Position numbers and translations under genes: made by a program. Shown here piece by piece: positions 1-6,962 of a stretch of DNA of 6,979 bases. The notes under the pieces are model-generated. The model worked only from the letters and a program-made list of their open reading frames with translations, was not told the origin of the DNA and made no database searches. Numbering within the stretch: position 1 is the stretch's first letter; each line of letters begins with the position of its first letter. The stretch spans positions 1 through 6,979 of the forward strand of contig CAYLJE010000123.1 in NCBI GenBank assembly GCA_964383915.1, in the 5' to 3' direction. The stretch is from DRPN01 sp964383915 (lineage in GTDB: Bacteria; Bacteroidota; Bacteroidia; Bacteroidales; VadinHA17).

Positions 1-606
1 TTATTTCACCATAAACTCGAGGAGAAGCTGATCTGCAATATATGCCTGGAGATGATCGTTTTTTTTCACCGGGCCTACACCCGCCGGGGTGCCGGTAAAT
101 ATCAGATCGCCTGTACGCAAGGTGACAAAACGAGACACATAAGCAATGACTTCATCAAAAGAAAAAATCATATCAGATGTACTGCCCCTTTGTACTTCCT
201 TCCCGTTGATGTCAAGATGAAAGGATACCGGATCGGATAACTCTTTCTTCGGTAAAAACCCGCCCAGCGGAGCAGAACCATCAAAGGCTTTGGCGATCTC
301 CCAGGGAAGTCCCTTGGCCTTACATTCCCGTTGCAAGTCCCGGGCCGTAAAATCAATTCCTATCCCAATTTCTTCATAATACCGATGAGCAAATTTTCGC
401 TCTATATGTTTCCCCAACCTGGATATTTTCACCACCAGTTCGACTTCATGGTGAATTTCATCAGAAAAATCCGGCAGAAAAAACGGTTTATTGTTTTTAA
501 TGATTGCCGAATCCGGTTTCATAAAAAAAACCGGTTCTTCGGGAACAGGGTTATCCAGTTCCCGGGCATGGTCAATATAATTGCGACCGATACAAATGAT
601 TTTCAT
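1..606 (-). CDS. Fumarylacetoacetate hydrolase family protein (FAHD1/acylpyruvase-like)
   Basis: Complete 201-residue protein, ATG to TAA, the size of the minimal single-domain FAH fold. What is seen: the N-terminal GRNYIDHAREL motif places His13 and Glu16 where FAHD1 has its catalytic His-Glu pair. The HHEVEL motif gives Glu54 and Glu56, and GIDFTARD gives Asp85; this Glu-x-Glu plus Asp set, with the same 29-residue spacing as in FAHD1, is the Mg2+/Mn2+ site. Lys106 in LPWEIAKAF and the FTGTPAGVGPV loop (170-180) are also family hallmarks. Known for the family: cytosolic cleavage of acylpyruvates or fumarylpyruvate, or decarboxylation of oxaloacetate. The exact substrate cannot be read from sequence. 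It starts 13 bases after the exonuclease gene and is probably cotranscribed with it. No aromatic-degradation genes lie nearby, so a general housekeeping or metabolite-repair role is more likely than a pathway-specific one (inference). Confidence 0.93.
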   Translation of the reverse strand: MKIICIGRNYIDHARELDNPVPEEPVFFMKPDSAIIKNNKPFFLPDFSDEIHHEVELVVKISRLGKHIERKFAHRYYEEIGIGIDFTARDLQRECKAKGLPWEIAKAFDGSAPLGGFLPKKELSDPVSFHLDINGKEVQRGSTSDMIFSFDEVIAYVSRFVTLRTGDLIFTGTPAGVGPVKKNDHLQAYIADQLLLEFMVK

Positions 607-619
607 AGATTTCTGTTTC

Positions 620-1387
620 TTATTTTCTATATTCTCTCAATTTTATCTCGGTAAGCACTTTTTTGGTGTAAAGGGGAAAATCCCCGTTCATCATCCAGCT
701 GTAATAAGAAGGGTCATCGCGCAAAATATCTGATACCTTTTTACCTTTGTGTTTTCCAAAATTAAATACTTCTTCTTTATGGTCATTATAAATAATACGG
801 CCGGCAAAATCCACATTTTTTGTCTGTGCTGTAAAAACAGAAAGAAAATTCACATCATTCTTTAGTTTTTCATACCGGTCGAGTTGGGCCTTCAGAATTT
901 CATAAGTAGCTTCGGTATCTGCTTCTGCAGTATGCGCATTTTTCATCTCCCGGTCCAGGTAAAATTTGCAAGCTGCAGACAAAGTGCGTTGTTCCATTTT
1001 AAAAAACACCACCTGAACATCTACAATTTTACGATTTTTTAAATCAATTTCCACATTTGCCCTGGCGAACTCTTCGGCCAGCATCGGAACATCAAAACGG
1101 TTACAATTGTAGCCGGCCAGATCACATCCTGTGATAAAATCAGCCAGGTTCTTTGCGATACGGGCAAAAACAGGAGCATCCTTCACATCTTCGTCATGTA
1201 TGCCATGAATAGCTATAGCCTTGGGATCAATAGGCATTTCCGGATTGATGTACATGTGCAGACTGTCTTTTTCCCCTCCCGGACCGATTTTCATTACAGC
1301 GATCTCTACAATGCGATCATGGATTATATCCAGTCCCGTGGTTTCCAGATCAAAAAAAGCAATGGGGTTTTTCAGGTTCAGTTCCAT
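620..1387 (-). CDS. DEDDh-family 3'-5' exonuclease (DnaQ/ExoX-like)
   Basis: 255-residue protein. The frame is open further upstream to an ATG at 1465, but I choose the ATG at 1387: the added 26 residues are low-complexity and Ser/Phe-rich, whereas homologues begin just before the first exonuclease motif. Catalytic residues of the DEDDh fold are all present: Asp13 and Glu15 in FFDLETTGL (Exo I), Asp99 in YNCNRFDVPML (Exo II), and His152 with Asp157 in HTAEADTEAT (Exo III). A separate C-terminal module, about residues 207-245 (FNFGKHKGKK, then a YYSWMMNGDFP segment), resembles the tail of ExoX-like proteins. The likely role is a cytoplasmic two-metal 3'-5' exonuclease in repair or proofreading. 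No clear clamp-binding motif (QxxLF type) was seen although dnaN is just upstream. Whether it acts as a PolIII epsilon subunit or a stand-alone repair nuclease is not decidable from sequence; the C-terminal module favours the latter. Confidence 0.9.
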   Translation of the reverse strand: MELNLKNPIAFFDLETTGLDIIHDRIVEIAVMKIGPGGEKDSLHMYINPEMPIDPKAIAIHGIHDEDVKDAPVFARIAKNLADFITGCDLAGYNCNRFDVPMLAEEFARANVEIDLKNRKIVDVQVVFFKMEQRTLSAACKFYLDREMKNAHTAEADTEATYEILKAQLDRYEKLKNDVNFLSVFTAQTKNVDFAGRIIYNDHKEEVFNFGKHKGKKVSDILRDDPSYYSWMMNGDFPLYTKKVLTEIKLREYRK

Positions 1388-1559
1388 GGGAAGATTGTTT
1401 AAAAATTTGAAGATTTTAGGGTTTGAAGTGCTTGATGATTCAAATGAAAAGAAATGCTTTCTCAACTATAAATGCTAAGGGCACCTCTGAATAAAGCAAC
1501 AGAAATCACTTTCCGGAAAAAAACTAAAAACAACGGTAAAAGAGCTAACCGGATGCATT

Positions 1560-2696
1560 TTAGCTGACTCCTCCGATCATCATCGGCATGATAAGCATGA
1601 GCAAGTCATCTTTTTCAGACTCCTGTTCAGCAGGAAGGATAATCCCTGCTCGTGTAGGATCGGCTAACTCGAAAACGACCTCATCACCGGGGAGATTAGA
1701 TAATATCTCAAGAAGAAAAGTGGATTTAAAGCCTATCTCCATATCATCTCCATCATACTGGCAATTAAGCCACTCGCTGGCAGATACGGAAAAATCAATA
1801 TCCTGGGCAGATAAGGTTAACTGATTGCCTGCTATTCCGAGACGCACCAGGTTACTGGCCTGACTGGAAAATACGGAAACACGTTTCAGGGCATTCATCA
1901 GGGATACACGGTCAACACGAAGTTTATTCGGGTTGTTTTGGGGAATAACGGAGTTATAGCTCGGATAACTGCCTTCAACCAGACGGCAAACCAGTTTATG
2001 ATCACTCAGAATAAAAGAAGCATTTTTATCATCAAACTCCATAATCACATTATGTTCTTCTTTTGGGAGGATATTTTTCAGTAGTGAAGCCGGTTTCTTC
2101 GGCAAAATAAATGAACCTTCTTTATCTGCCCCTGTTCCTTTACGGATATAACGTACCAGCTTATGAGCATCACTGGCTACCATTGTGGTCTGTTCGTTAC
2201 CCACATCGAAATAAATACCATTCATGATAGGACGCAGATCATCATTTGCTGTCGCAAACAGGGTGCGTGTAATCCCATTAAATAAAACATCCGAGTCAAT
2301 TTCCAGACTTGTTTTGGTTTCTTCCTTTATGCCCGGAATCTGAGGATATTCGACAGCTCTCTGGCCGACAATATTATACTTTCCCTGCTCAGCAAGGATT
2401 TCCACACTCAGCGTATCCAGATTAATTTCAAAAGTAAGTGGTTCTTCCGGAAATTCTTTCAATGTATCTGTAAGAATACGGGCAGGCAGGGCAATCCTTC
2501 CACCCTCACTGACATTCTCTATCTTCATCTGGGTCTCCAGGGTTGTCTCCAGATCAGAAGCAATGATAGTGAGCACATTATCTTCCAGGTTGAATAAAAA
2601 ATCATCCAGAATCGGCAATGAGTTTTTGGCACTGATAACCCGTCCGACAGACTGAAGATAATGAAGCAAATCGTGACTAGAAACTACAAATCTCAT
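1560..2696 (-). CDS. dnaN: DNA polymerase III subunit beta (sliding clamp)
   Basis: Complete 378-residue DnaN, a typical length for Bacteroidota. It forms a ring-shaped dimer around DNA that tethers DNA polymerase III and other replication and repair enzymes. Visible features: an N-terminal segment with LQSVGRVISAKNSLPILDDF and ASDLETTLET, which is the classic start of domain 1; three repeated clamp folds of roughly 120 residues each; DAHKLVRY in domain 2, near the partner-binding cleft; SYPSYNSVIP at the domain 2/3 junction; and a C-terminal end with LIMPMMI, matching the conserved clamp tail that closes the binding pocket. The start is the ATG at 2696; the upstream sequence is AT-rich with no Shine-Dalgarno. 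It is separated by 133 bases from the DUF4340-like gene and by 172 bases from the exonuclease gene, so it may be transcribed on its own. dnaA is not in the window. Confidence 0.98.
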   Translation of the reverse strand: MRFVVSSHDLLHYLQSVGRVISAKNSLPILDDFLFNLEDNVLTIIASDLETTLETQMKIENVSEGGRIALPARILTDTLKEFPEEPLTFEINLDTLSVEILAEQGKYNIVGQRAVEYPQIPGIKEETKTSLEIDSDVLFNGITRTLFATANDDLRPIMNGIYFDVGNEQTTMVASDAHKLVRYIRKGTGADKEGSFILPKKPASLLKNILPKEEHNVIMEFDDKNASFILSDHKLVCRLVEGSYPSYNSVIPQNNPNKLRVDRVSLMNALKRVSVFSSQASNLVRLGIAGNQLTLSAQDIDFSVSASEWLNCQYDGDDMEIGFKSTFLLEILSNLPGDEVVFELADPTRAGIILPAEQESEKDDLLMLIMPMMIGGVS

Positions 2697-2719
2697 GGGT
2701 TTACTATTTTATTTTTTAT

Positions 2720-2748
2720 CAAAATATCTATTAAAATCGGGTATCAAT
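2720..2748 (-). promoter_or_regulatory. Weak candidate promoter for dnaN
   Basis: On the minus strand, ATTG (2745-2748) is followed after 17 bases by ATATTTTG (2720-2727), one mismatch from the Bacteroidota TAnnTTTG element, ending 23 bases before the dnaN ATG. The 133-base gap is very AT-rich, so a chance match is quite possible. No convincing hairpin terminator for the upstream operon was found in the same gap. Confidence 0.25.
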
Positions 2749-2829
2749 TATACAAAAAAAAAGTGATTATGCCAATATTACGGAATGGAATGTATAAAGA
2801 AAGACCGATTTTTTTAATAACAACAACTT

Positions 2830-3819
2830 TTATGGCGTTTCATAGAAATATCGAGTATCCTTAACCAGCGGATCTATTCTATAATATTTCACCAGAACTA
2901 TCTCATTTATTGGACGTACAAAAGCACGGGCAACATCAGGATCCCAGGCAGGTTTTCCGGTTTCCGTATTTTTCCCCGGGAGAGGATATACATCCATACT
3001 GAACTCTTTCCCATGAAAATCTTCTATCGTCAAAGAATATAAAGGTTTTTGTTCCAATAAACTATCTTTCTCAGCTGTATTTACAGAGTGGTCAAAAGCA
3101 TCACAGTCAAGCTGCTGAAAATAGGAAAGATAAATTTTTATCCGGGTTGTGTCGGCATGAAGAACAGGCTTCCCTGAATCCAGCGGTTGCATAAAATAAT
3201 GTCCGGACAATGTATCTAACCCCACCCTGAATCCTTCGGATGTTGTATCTCCATACCTGAAAGAGACTTCTCTGACTTCTCCGGGCAGATAATGAAACAA
3301 AGTCCGATCCCGCCAATAATAAGGATCCATAACAAAAAGTGCCGCCGGATCAATATTTTCTCCCGGCAGATAAACGATATACCACTTCTTCTTTCCGTGC
3401 TGTTTCATCATATTCCCTCCCGGCAGATGGACATTCCGGCAGACTTCAAAACGACGAAGGGGGATTACTCCCCTGAAGATAAGAACGTCAAGGTGCTTTG
3501 TTTTTGGATCGTTTAGAATTTCCTCTTTCAGGTTACCGGATACCGGAGATTTCACCTCCATCCGGGCAACCACTTTTTTCAATACTTTTATGGCACGGGA
3601 TCTTACCTTCCACTGCCCATTAACCATCCATATATCTCCTTTTTTTTTCACTTCGAGCGTTTCTGTATTTTCACTGAACAGAATACGGGTAATATGCCCT
3701 GGATTTTTTACCTGAAACATTTTACCGGGTCCACGTGATCCTTTCTGCAGGAGCAAAAAAACTCCCGGCAACATCAGCAAGCCAGTCAGGGATACTACAA
3801 AAATCAATGTCCGCTTCAT
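2830..3819 (-). CDS. Membrane-anchored DUF4340-like protein of the gldFG operon
   Basis: 329-residue protein of unknown function. Residues 4-24 form one hydrophobic membrane segment after a Lys-Arg pair, with no lipobox cysteine, so it is probably an uncleaved signal anchor with the rest outside the cytoplasmic membrane. The body resembles the DUF4340 family: a beta-rich segment ITRILFSENTETLEVKKKGD, then a GDIWMVNGQWKVRS stretch, and later DPYYWRDRTLFHYLPGEVREVSF, the 'bond with lysis/attachment' style repeat of Trp-x-Val and R-D-(K/R)-T motifs common in these proteins. The start ATG lies 11 bases after the gldG stop, so it is very likely the third gene of the gldF-gldG operon. DUF4340 proteins often accompany GldG-type ABC auxiliary proteins, so a periplasmic partner of that complex is a reasonable inference. 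The family assignment comes from pattern and context, not from a profile search. Confidence 0.82.
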   Translation of the reverse strand: MKRTLIFVVSLTGLLMLPGVFLLLQKGSRGPGKMFQVKNPGHITRILFSENTETLEVKKKGDIWMVNGQWKVRSRAIKVLKKVVARMEVKSPVSGNLKEEILNDPKTKHLDVLIFRGVIPLRRFEVCRNVHLPGGNMMKQHGKKKWYIVYLPGENIDPAALFVMDPYYWRDRTLFHYLPGEVREVSFRYGDTTSEGFRVGLDTLSGHYFMQPLDSGKPVLHADTTRIKIYLSYFQQLDCDAFDHSVNTAEKDSLLEQKPLYSLTIEDFHGKEFSMDVYPLPGKNTETGKPAWDPDVARAFVRPINEIVLVKYYRIDPLVKDTRYFYETP

Positions 3820-3830
3820 AAGGGATTGTT

Positions 3831-5573
3831 TTATTGCCTACTAGCAAACCGTTTCTTCCGGAGCAGGTTTACTACGATGCCTGCTATAATAATCAGCAAC
3901 AAAGGCACCAGGGTATTGAAAAGTTCCCAGAAAAGCCTGTGATTATTAATTTGTTCGCGGTCAAGCAGGCGCAGTTTAAATTCCCGTCCGCGCAGTTCCA
4001 TCAGATTCTGGCCATCTACAAGATAATTCACTGCATTAACGATAACATCCTTGTTCCCGTATGTTTGCTGGGTGAGGCGATCCTGACCCAGTGGCAAAGC
4101 CATCCACTTTGTCCCTATCCTGCGTACATCATTCCTAATGATATCTCCGTCCGAGAATACAATCATCCTGGTTGGAACACTTTTCTCTCTAAAGCCCGGA
4201 TATTCTCCTGGCAGGATTGCAGAGATCATCCGGTTGCGAAAAACAGATTCGAAAGAACCTTCAAGCAATACACCCGTAATCAATTTCTGCAGATTAAACT
4301 CCTCTTGTGCCGGAGGATGTTTGATCTCTTCCAGACTTACCATCAGGGGGGATCCCCGCGTTCTTGTGTACCGTGACGTACGCAACAGAATATGTTTGGT
4401 TATTTTCCCGTTTCCCAGCACCGTATCAATCGGATTGACAAATTCCCCTTTCACCAGATTCAGATTACGGGATATCGGATGTTTTTGTGGCGTCATCAAG
4501 GGATAGTAAAGCCATGGCGCCGGGACGTAATGTGGGGCATTCCCCACAATAGCCGTATTCACAGGGATCATGGCACACCTCAGATCCTGTATCAGGGACC
4601 TTTCCAGCCGCACACCGTACTTAAATAGCATATCATTCAGATGCAGATCCATTGGGATACCAAAGGTAGAACTGGAAAACATCAAACTATCAGCATCTAT
4701 AGACACTTTATCCAGCAACCACAGTATTTTTCCACCCTGCATCACATACTGGTCCAGCACAAGTTTATCTCTCTCACTAAATGGTTTGACAGGTTTGGCA
4801 ATAATAACGGCCGCATATTTATCAAGAATGCCGGGGGTACCTCCTATTACACCCCTGTCAATAGTAAAATATTTTGAGAGTTCTTTTTCTGCATCTTTGA
4901 CCTCCGGTTCGGGAAGTTCCCCATGTCCTTCGGTAAAAGCAATATGGTAGATGGTATCCGAGCTTAAGGTCTTGATCCCCCGTATCAGCTTATATTCTAT
5001 CCCTTCTATCGAATGATTCAGATTCACGGCTGCAGGAAGAGACGGGTTATTATTCAGGAAATTAACAGCCATTTCCATTCCATTGAAGTTGATAATGGCG
5101 CCGGGAAAAATAATCTTTGAAGACAATCCTCCTTCTTTATCACGTTGCTGCACATCGGTCGGTTTTAGCCCTTTTTTAAAGAGATTCTTATAGATATTCT
5201 CCCGTTCTTTGGCCGATTTGTCTTCTGAAGGGTTGATAAATGCATAAGAAAGATGTTTCCCCGCATAGGCTCCGAATTCATCCAGCATATCTTTGACGGC
5301 CGTGCGCATCCTCTTGAAACCTACCGGCATCTCCCCGTTAAGATAGACTTGTACATACACATCTTTATCCAGATTCTTCAGAATTGTCCGGGTTTTAGGA
5401 GAAAGGGTATATCTTTTTTCAGCTGTCAGGTCAATTCTGAAAAACCAGCGGGAAGAGAGTATTCCTACGACTACCAGGATCACAATGACCAGGAAAAATT
5501 CCGAAATATTCCGGAAGACAAGATTATATTTGCTGTTTTTATGTATGATACCCCTCCTAATCTTTTTTACCAC
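3831..5573 (-). CDS. gldG: GldG, auxiliary subunit of the Gld ABC-type transporter
   Basis: 580-residue protein of the GldG / ABC-transporter auxiliary family. One membrane helix near the N-terminus (about 24-46), followed by the characteristic FRIDLTAEKRYTLSPKTRTI segment, a large extracytoplasmic domain, and one C-terminal helix (about 551-571) followed by a basic RKKR tail. Family motifs inside the domain include IAFTEGHGELPEPEV (211-225) and the GGKILWLLDKV segment (280-290). In Flavobacterium johnsoniae GldA (ATPase), GldF (permease) and GldG form an ABC complex required for gliding; Bacteroidales that do not glide also carry GldF/GldG, so gliding cannot be inferred. The frame opens at a GTG at 5573 that overlaps the gldF stop region by 7 bases and sits inside an AGGAGG sequence (5573-5578), which argues for translational coupling but makes the exact start uncertain. 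No ATG is available before the first membrane helix. Confidence 0.92.
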   Translation of the reverse strand: MVKKIRRGIIHKNSKYNLVFRNISEFFLVIVILVVVGILSSRWFFRIDLTAEKRYTLSPKTRTILKNLDKDVYVQVYLNGEMPVGFKRMRTAVKDMLDEFGAYAGKHLSYAFINPSEDKSAKERENIYKNLFKKGLKPTDVQQRDKEGGLSSKIIFPGAIINFNGMEMAVNFLNNNPSLPAAVNLNHSIEGIEYKLIRGIKTLSSDTIYHIAFTEGHGELPEPEVKDAEKELSKYFTIDRGVIGGTPGILDKYAAVIIAKPVKPFSERDKLVLDQYVMQGGKILWLLDKVSIDADSLMFSSSTFGIPMDLHLNDMLFKYGVRLERSLIQDLRCAMIPVNTAIVGNAPHYVPAPWLYYPLMTPQKHPISRNLNLVKGEFVNPIDTVLGNGKITKHILLRTSRYTRTRGSPLMVSLEEIKHPPAQEEFNLQKLITGVLLEGSFESVFRNRMISAILPGEYPGFREKSVPTRMIVFSDGDIIRNDVRRIGTKWMALPLGQDRLTQQTYGNKDVIVNAVNYLVDGQNLMELRGREFKLRLLDREQINNHRLFWELFNTLVPLLLIIIAGIVVNLLRKKRFASRQ

Positions 5574-6298
5574 CTCCTGCTTTGCAATACAAACTTAGTC
5601 ATCAGGATAAACAGGGAAATGACACCCAGAAAATATAAAATATCCCGTGAATCAATCACCCCCCGGCTCATGGATTTATAATGTTCATTGATACCAGTCT
5701 TTATCACCAGAAAATTGACCGCATGGAAAATCCCCATAGAACTAAGAAAATCAAAACCAATATAAAGAATAAAACTCAGCAACACAGCGAGGATGAAAGC
5801 TACAATCGGATTATCAGTAAGAGAAGAAGAAAATATTCCGATAGCCACATAAATCAGGGCCAGAAAAAAAAGTCCGGTATAAGAGCCCCAGATACCACCC
5901 ATATCCAGGTTTCCCGGAGGACTTCCCAGCAGGTAAACAGACAATACATAAACCAACGTTGGCAACAGAGAGACTAGTACCAGGATCAGGCCGGCGAGGT
6001 ATTTCCCCAGAACGATCTGAAGATCGGTCAGAGGTCGCGTAAACAGCAACTCCAATGTGCCGTCGCGGCTCTCCTCAGCAAAAGAGCGCATAGTCACTGC
6101 GGGCACGAGAAAAAGAAATATCCACGGAGCCATCATAAAAAATGTATCCAGGGATGCATACCCACTGTCCAACACGTTGGTGTCTCCCGGAAAAATCCAC
6201 AGAAACAGGCTGTTAGCAATCAGAAAAACAATTACCACGATATATCCGGTGACCGTACTGAAAAACTCGGCGATTTCCTTTGCCAGTAATGCCCGCAT
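5567..6298 (-). CDS. gldF: GldF, membrane permease of the Gld ABC-type transporter
   Basis: 243-residue integral membrane protein of the ABC-2 permease type, the usual GldF length. It begins MRALLAKEIAEFFSTVTGYI, the typical GldF opening with an amphipathic segment before the first helix. About six hydrophobic helices follow (roughly 17-36, 53-70, 98-124, 138-158, 164-188 and 220-237). The cytoplasmic loop MRSFAEESRDGTLELLFTRPLT (70-91) is the signature coupling loop of ABC-2 permeases. It lies directly before gldG with a 7-base overlap, which fixes the identification of both. The ATPase that should drive the complex (GldA) is not adjacent, as is often seen in Bacteroidota. The start is the ATG at 6298, with an A-rich leader and no Shine-Dalgarno. 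A good -7 promoter box lies about 20 bases upstream, so this is probably the first gene of the operon. Confidence 0.92.
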   Translation of the reverse strand: MRALLAKEIAEFFSTVTGYIVVIVFLIANSLFLWIFPGDTNVLDSGYASLDTFFMMAPWIFLFLVPAVTMRSFAEESRDGTLELLFTRPLTDLQIVLGKYLAGLILVLVSLLPTLVYVLSVYLLGSPPGNLDMGGIWGSYTGLFFLALIYVAIGIFSSSLTDNPIVAFILAVLLSFILYIGFDFLSSMGIFHAVNFLVIKTGINEHYKSMSRGVIDSRDILYFLGVISLFILMTKFVLQSRRW

Positions 6299-6317
6299 AG
6301 TTTATTTTTTAACAGGA

Positions 6318-6325
6318 CAAAGTTA
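6318..6325 (-). promoter_or_regulatory. Candidate Bacteroidota -7 promoter box for the gldF operon
   Basis: Read on the minus strand, the octamer is TAACTTTG, a full match to the TAnnTTTG element of Bacteroidota primary-sigma promoters. It ends 19 bases before the gldF ATG, giving a short A-rich leader. No good TTTG/TTG -33 element is visible at the usual distance upstream, so this rests on one box. It sits just beyond the stop codon of the tryptophanase relic (6342-6344). Confidence 0.45.
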
Positions 6326-6341
6326 ATGCTTTTGTCGAAAG

Positions 6342-6851
6342 CTATTTCACCCCGGGGTAATTTTCTATAACTCTTTTCCGTGCGACAGTAAAATGACGCA
6401 AAATAGGGACTTCCCTGACAATATGCATACCATGACGAATCGTATCGCGGCGATCATATACTTTTTTTGTCCGTCCGCTACGGCTTTCATGTGATTATCG
6501 CTATACACACGGCGAGGAACAGACAGACATAGAGTCTCAAGTGCCGGATATCTGTTCTCACCGGCAAAGGATCGGAAGAAAATACAACGCATCTACAAAG
6601 ACAGCATGTCCTCCAAACGGACGGATCACGGAGATATCATAACCGGCGATACGCTCTCCAAGGAAAGCTCCTGCCGGTCACTCCCGGCTACCGTACCTGA
6701 ATCGGTAAGTAAGTCAATCATACCTCCTCACTATAGAGATTAAAAAGATTATAAGACGCCTGTTTGATACACACCTCCCGTTCCTCCCCGGAAGAGAGAC
6801 ATATGGATTCAACCATTTTTGTCTAAAAAGCTCAAAATAAGATAGTTTCAT
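6342..6851 (-). pseudogene. tnaA: Decayed tryptophanase-family gene (tnaA-like relic)
   Basis: Remnant of a PLP-dependent beta-eliminating lyase (tryptophanase; tyrosine phenol-lyase is the alternative). Intact members are about 455-470 residues; this relic is 510 bases. Pieces in order on the minus strand: 6851-6816 MKLSYFELFRQK (start, resembling MELPFAEPWKIK); 6816-6721, beginning MVESI and containing GEERE and SYNLFNLYSEEV; 6718-6665 IDLLTDSGTVAGSDRQEL, the family signature; then loss of about 260 codons; 6665-6573, including SVIRPFGGHAVFVDA; loss of about 38 codons; 6568-6461, with GENRYPALETLCLSVPRRVY and SDNHM; and 6461-6342, with VYDRRDTIRHG and PILRHFTVARK, ending at TAG. Each junction changes frame; stops include TGA at 6720-6718. 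The PLP-lysine region is deleted, so the product cannot be active. GENRYP and LRHFTV favour the Bacteroidota tryptophanase branch. An open frame at 6365-6592 is only one fragment of it. Confidence 0.9.
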
Positions 6852-6937
6852 CTTGATATTTCCTTTTCGTTTCATAACATAAATGAGTCGAGTCTAAAAA
6901 GGTAGATTTTTGTCAAAATCAAGGCGGAAAAAATTTT

Positions 6938-6962
6938 TTAACCGCAGTTAACTTATTGTTAA
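6938..6962. repeat. Cluster of TTAAC/GTTAA inverted half-sites
   Basis: Two overlapping short dyads share a central GTTAAC: TTAAC-CGCA-GTTAA (6938-6951) and TTAAC-TTATT-GTTAA (6948-6962). The site lies about 90 bases upstream of the relic's start codon, where an operator could sit, but in AT-rich DNA such 5-base arms can arise by chance. The rest of 6852-6979 shows no gene; a TACCTTTT sequence (minus strand, 6897-6904) is a weak match to a -7 box for the relic. Confidence 0.3.

Noticed and set aside
1388..1465. N-terminal extension of the exonuclease to an upstream ATG
   Set aside because: The extra 26 residues are low-complexity and lie outside the exonuclease fold; the ATG at 1387 places the first catalytic motif at residue 13, as usual in the family.
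1510..1554. Possible dnaN terminator: a CGGT...ACCG pair followed by T-rich sequence on the minus strand, plus a TTTCCGGAAA palindrome
   Set aside because: The stem is only four base pairs with a ten-base loop and the palindrome has no loop; neither is strong enough to call.
2697..2829. Search for a terminator or small RNA in the gap between the DUF4340-like gene and dnaN
   Set aside because: The gap is AT-rich with homopolymer runs but shows no stable hairpin or recognisable RNA; only a weak promoter candidate was kept.
3834..4376. A 180-residue plus-strand open frame opposite gldG
   Set aside because: It lies wholly antisense to a well-recognised gene, has no family-like motifs, and its composition is what the complement of gldG would give.
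6365..6592. A 75-residue open frame on the minus strand that could be called a small hypothetical gene
   Set aside because: Its residues from position 9 to 44 match the C-terminal part of tryptophanase, and the match continues in another frame after an A-run; it is a fragment of the pseudogene and its first residues are out-of-frame sequence.
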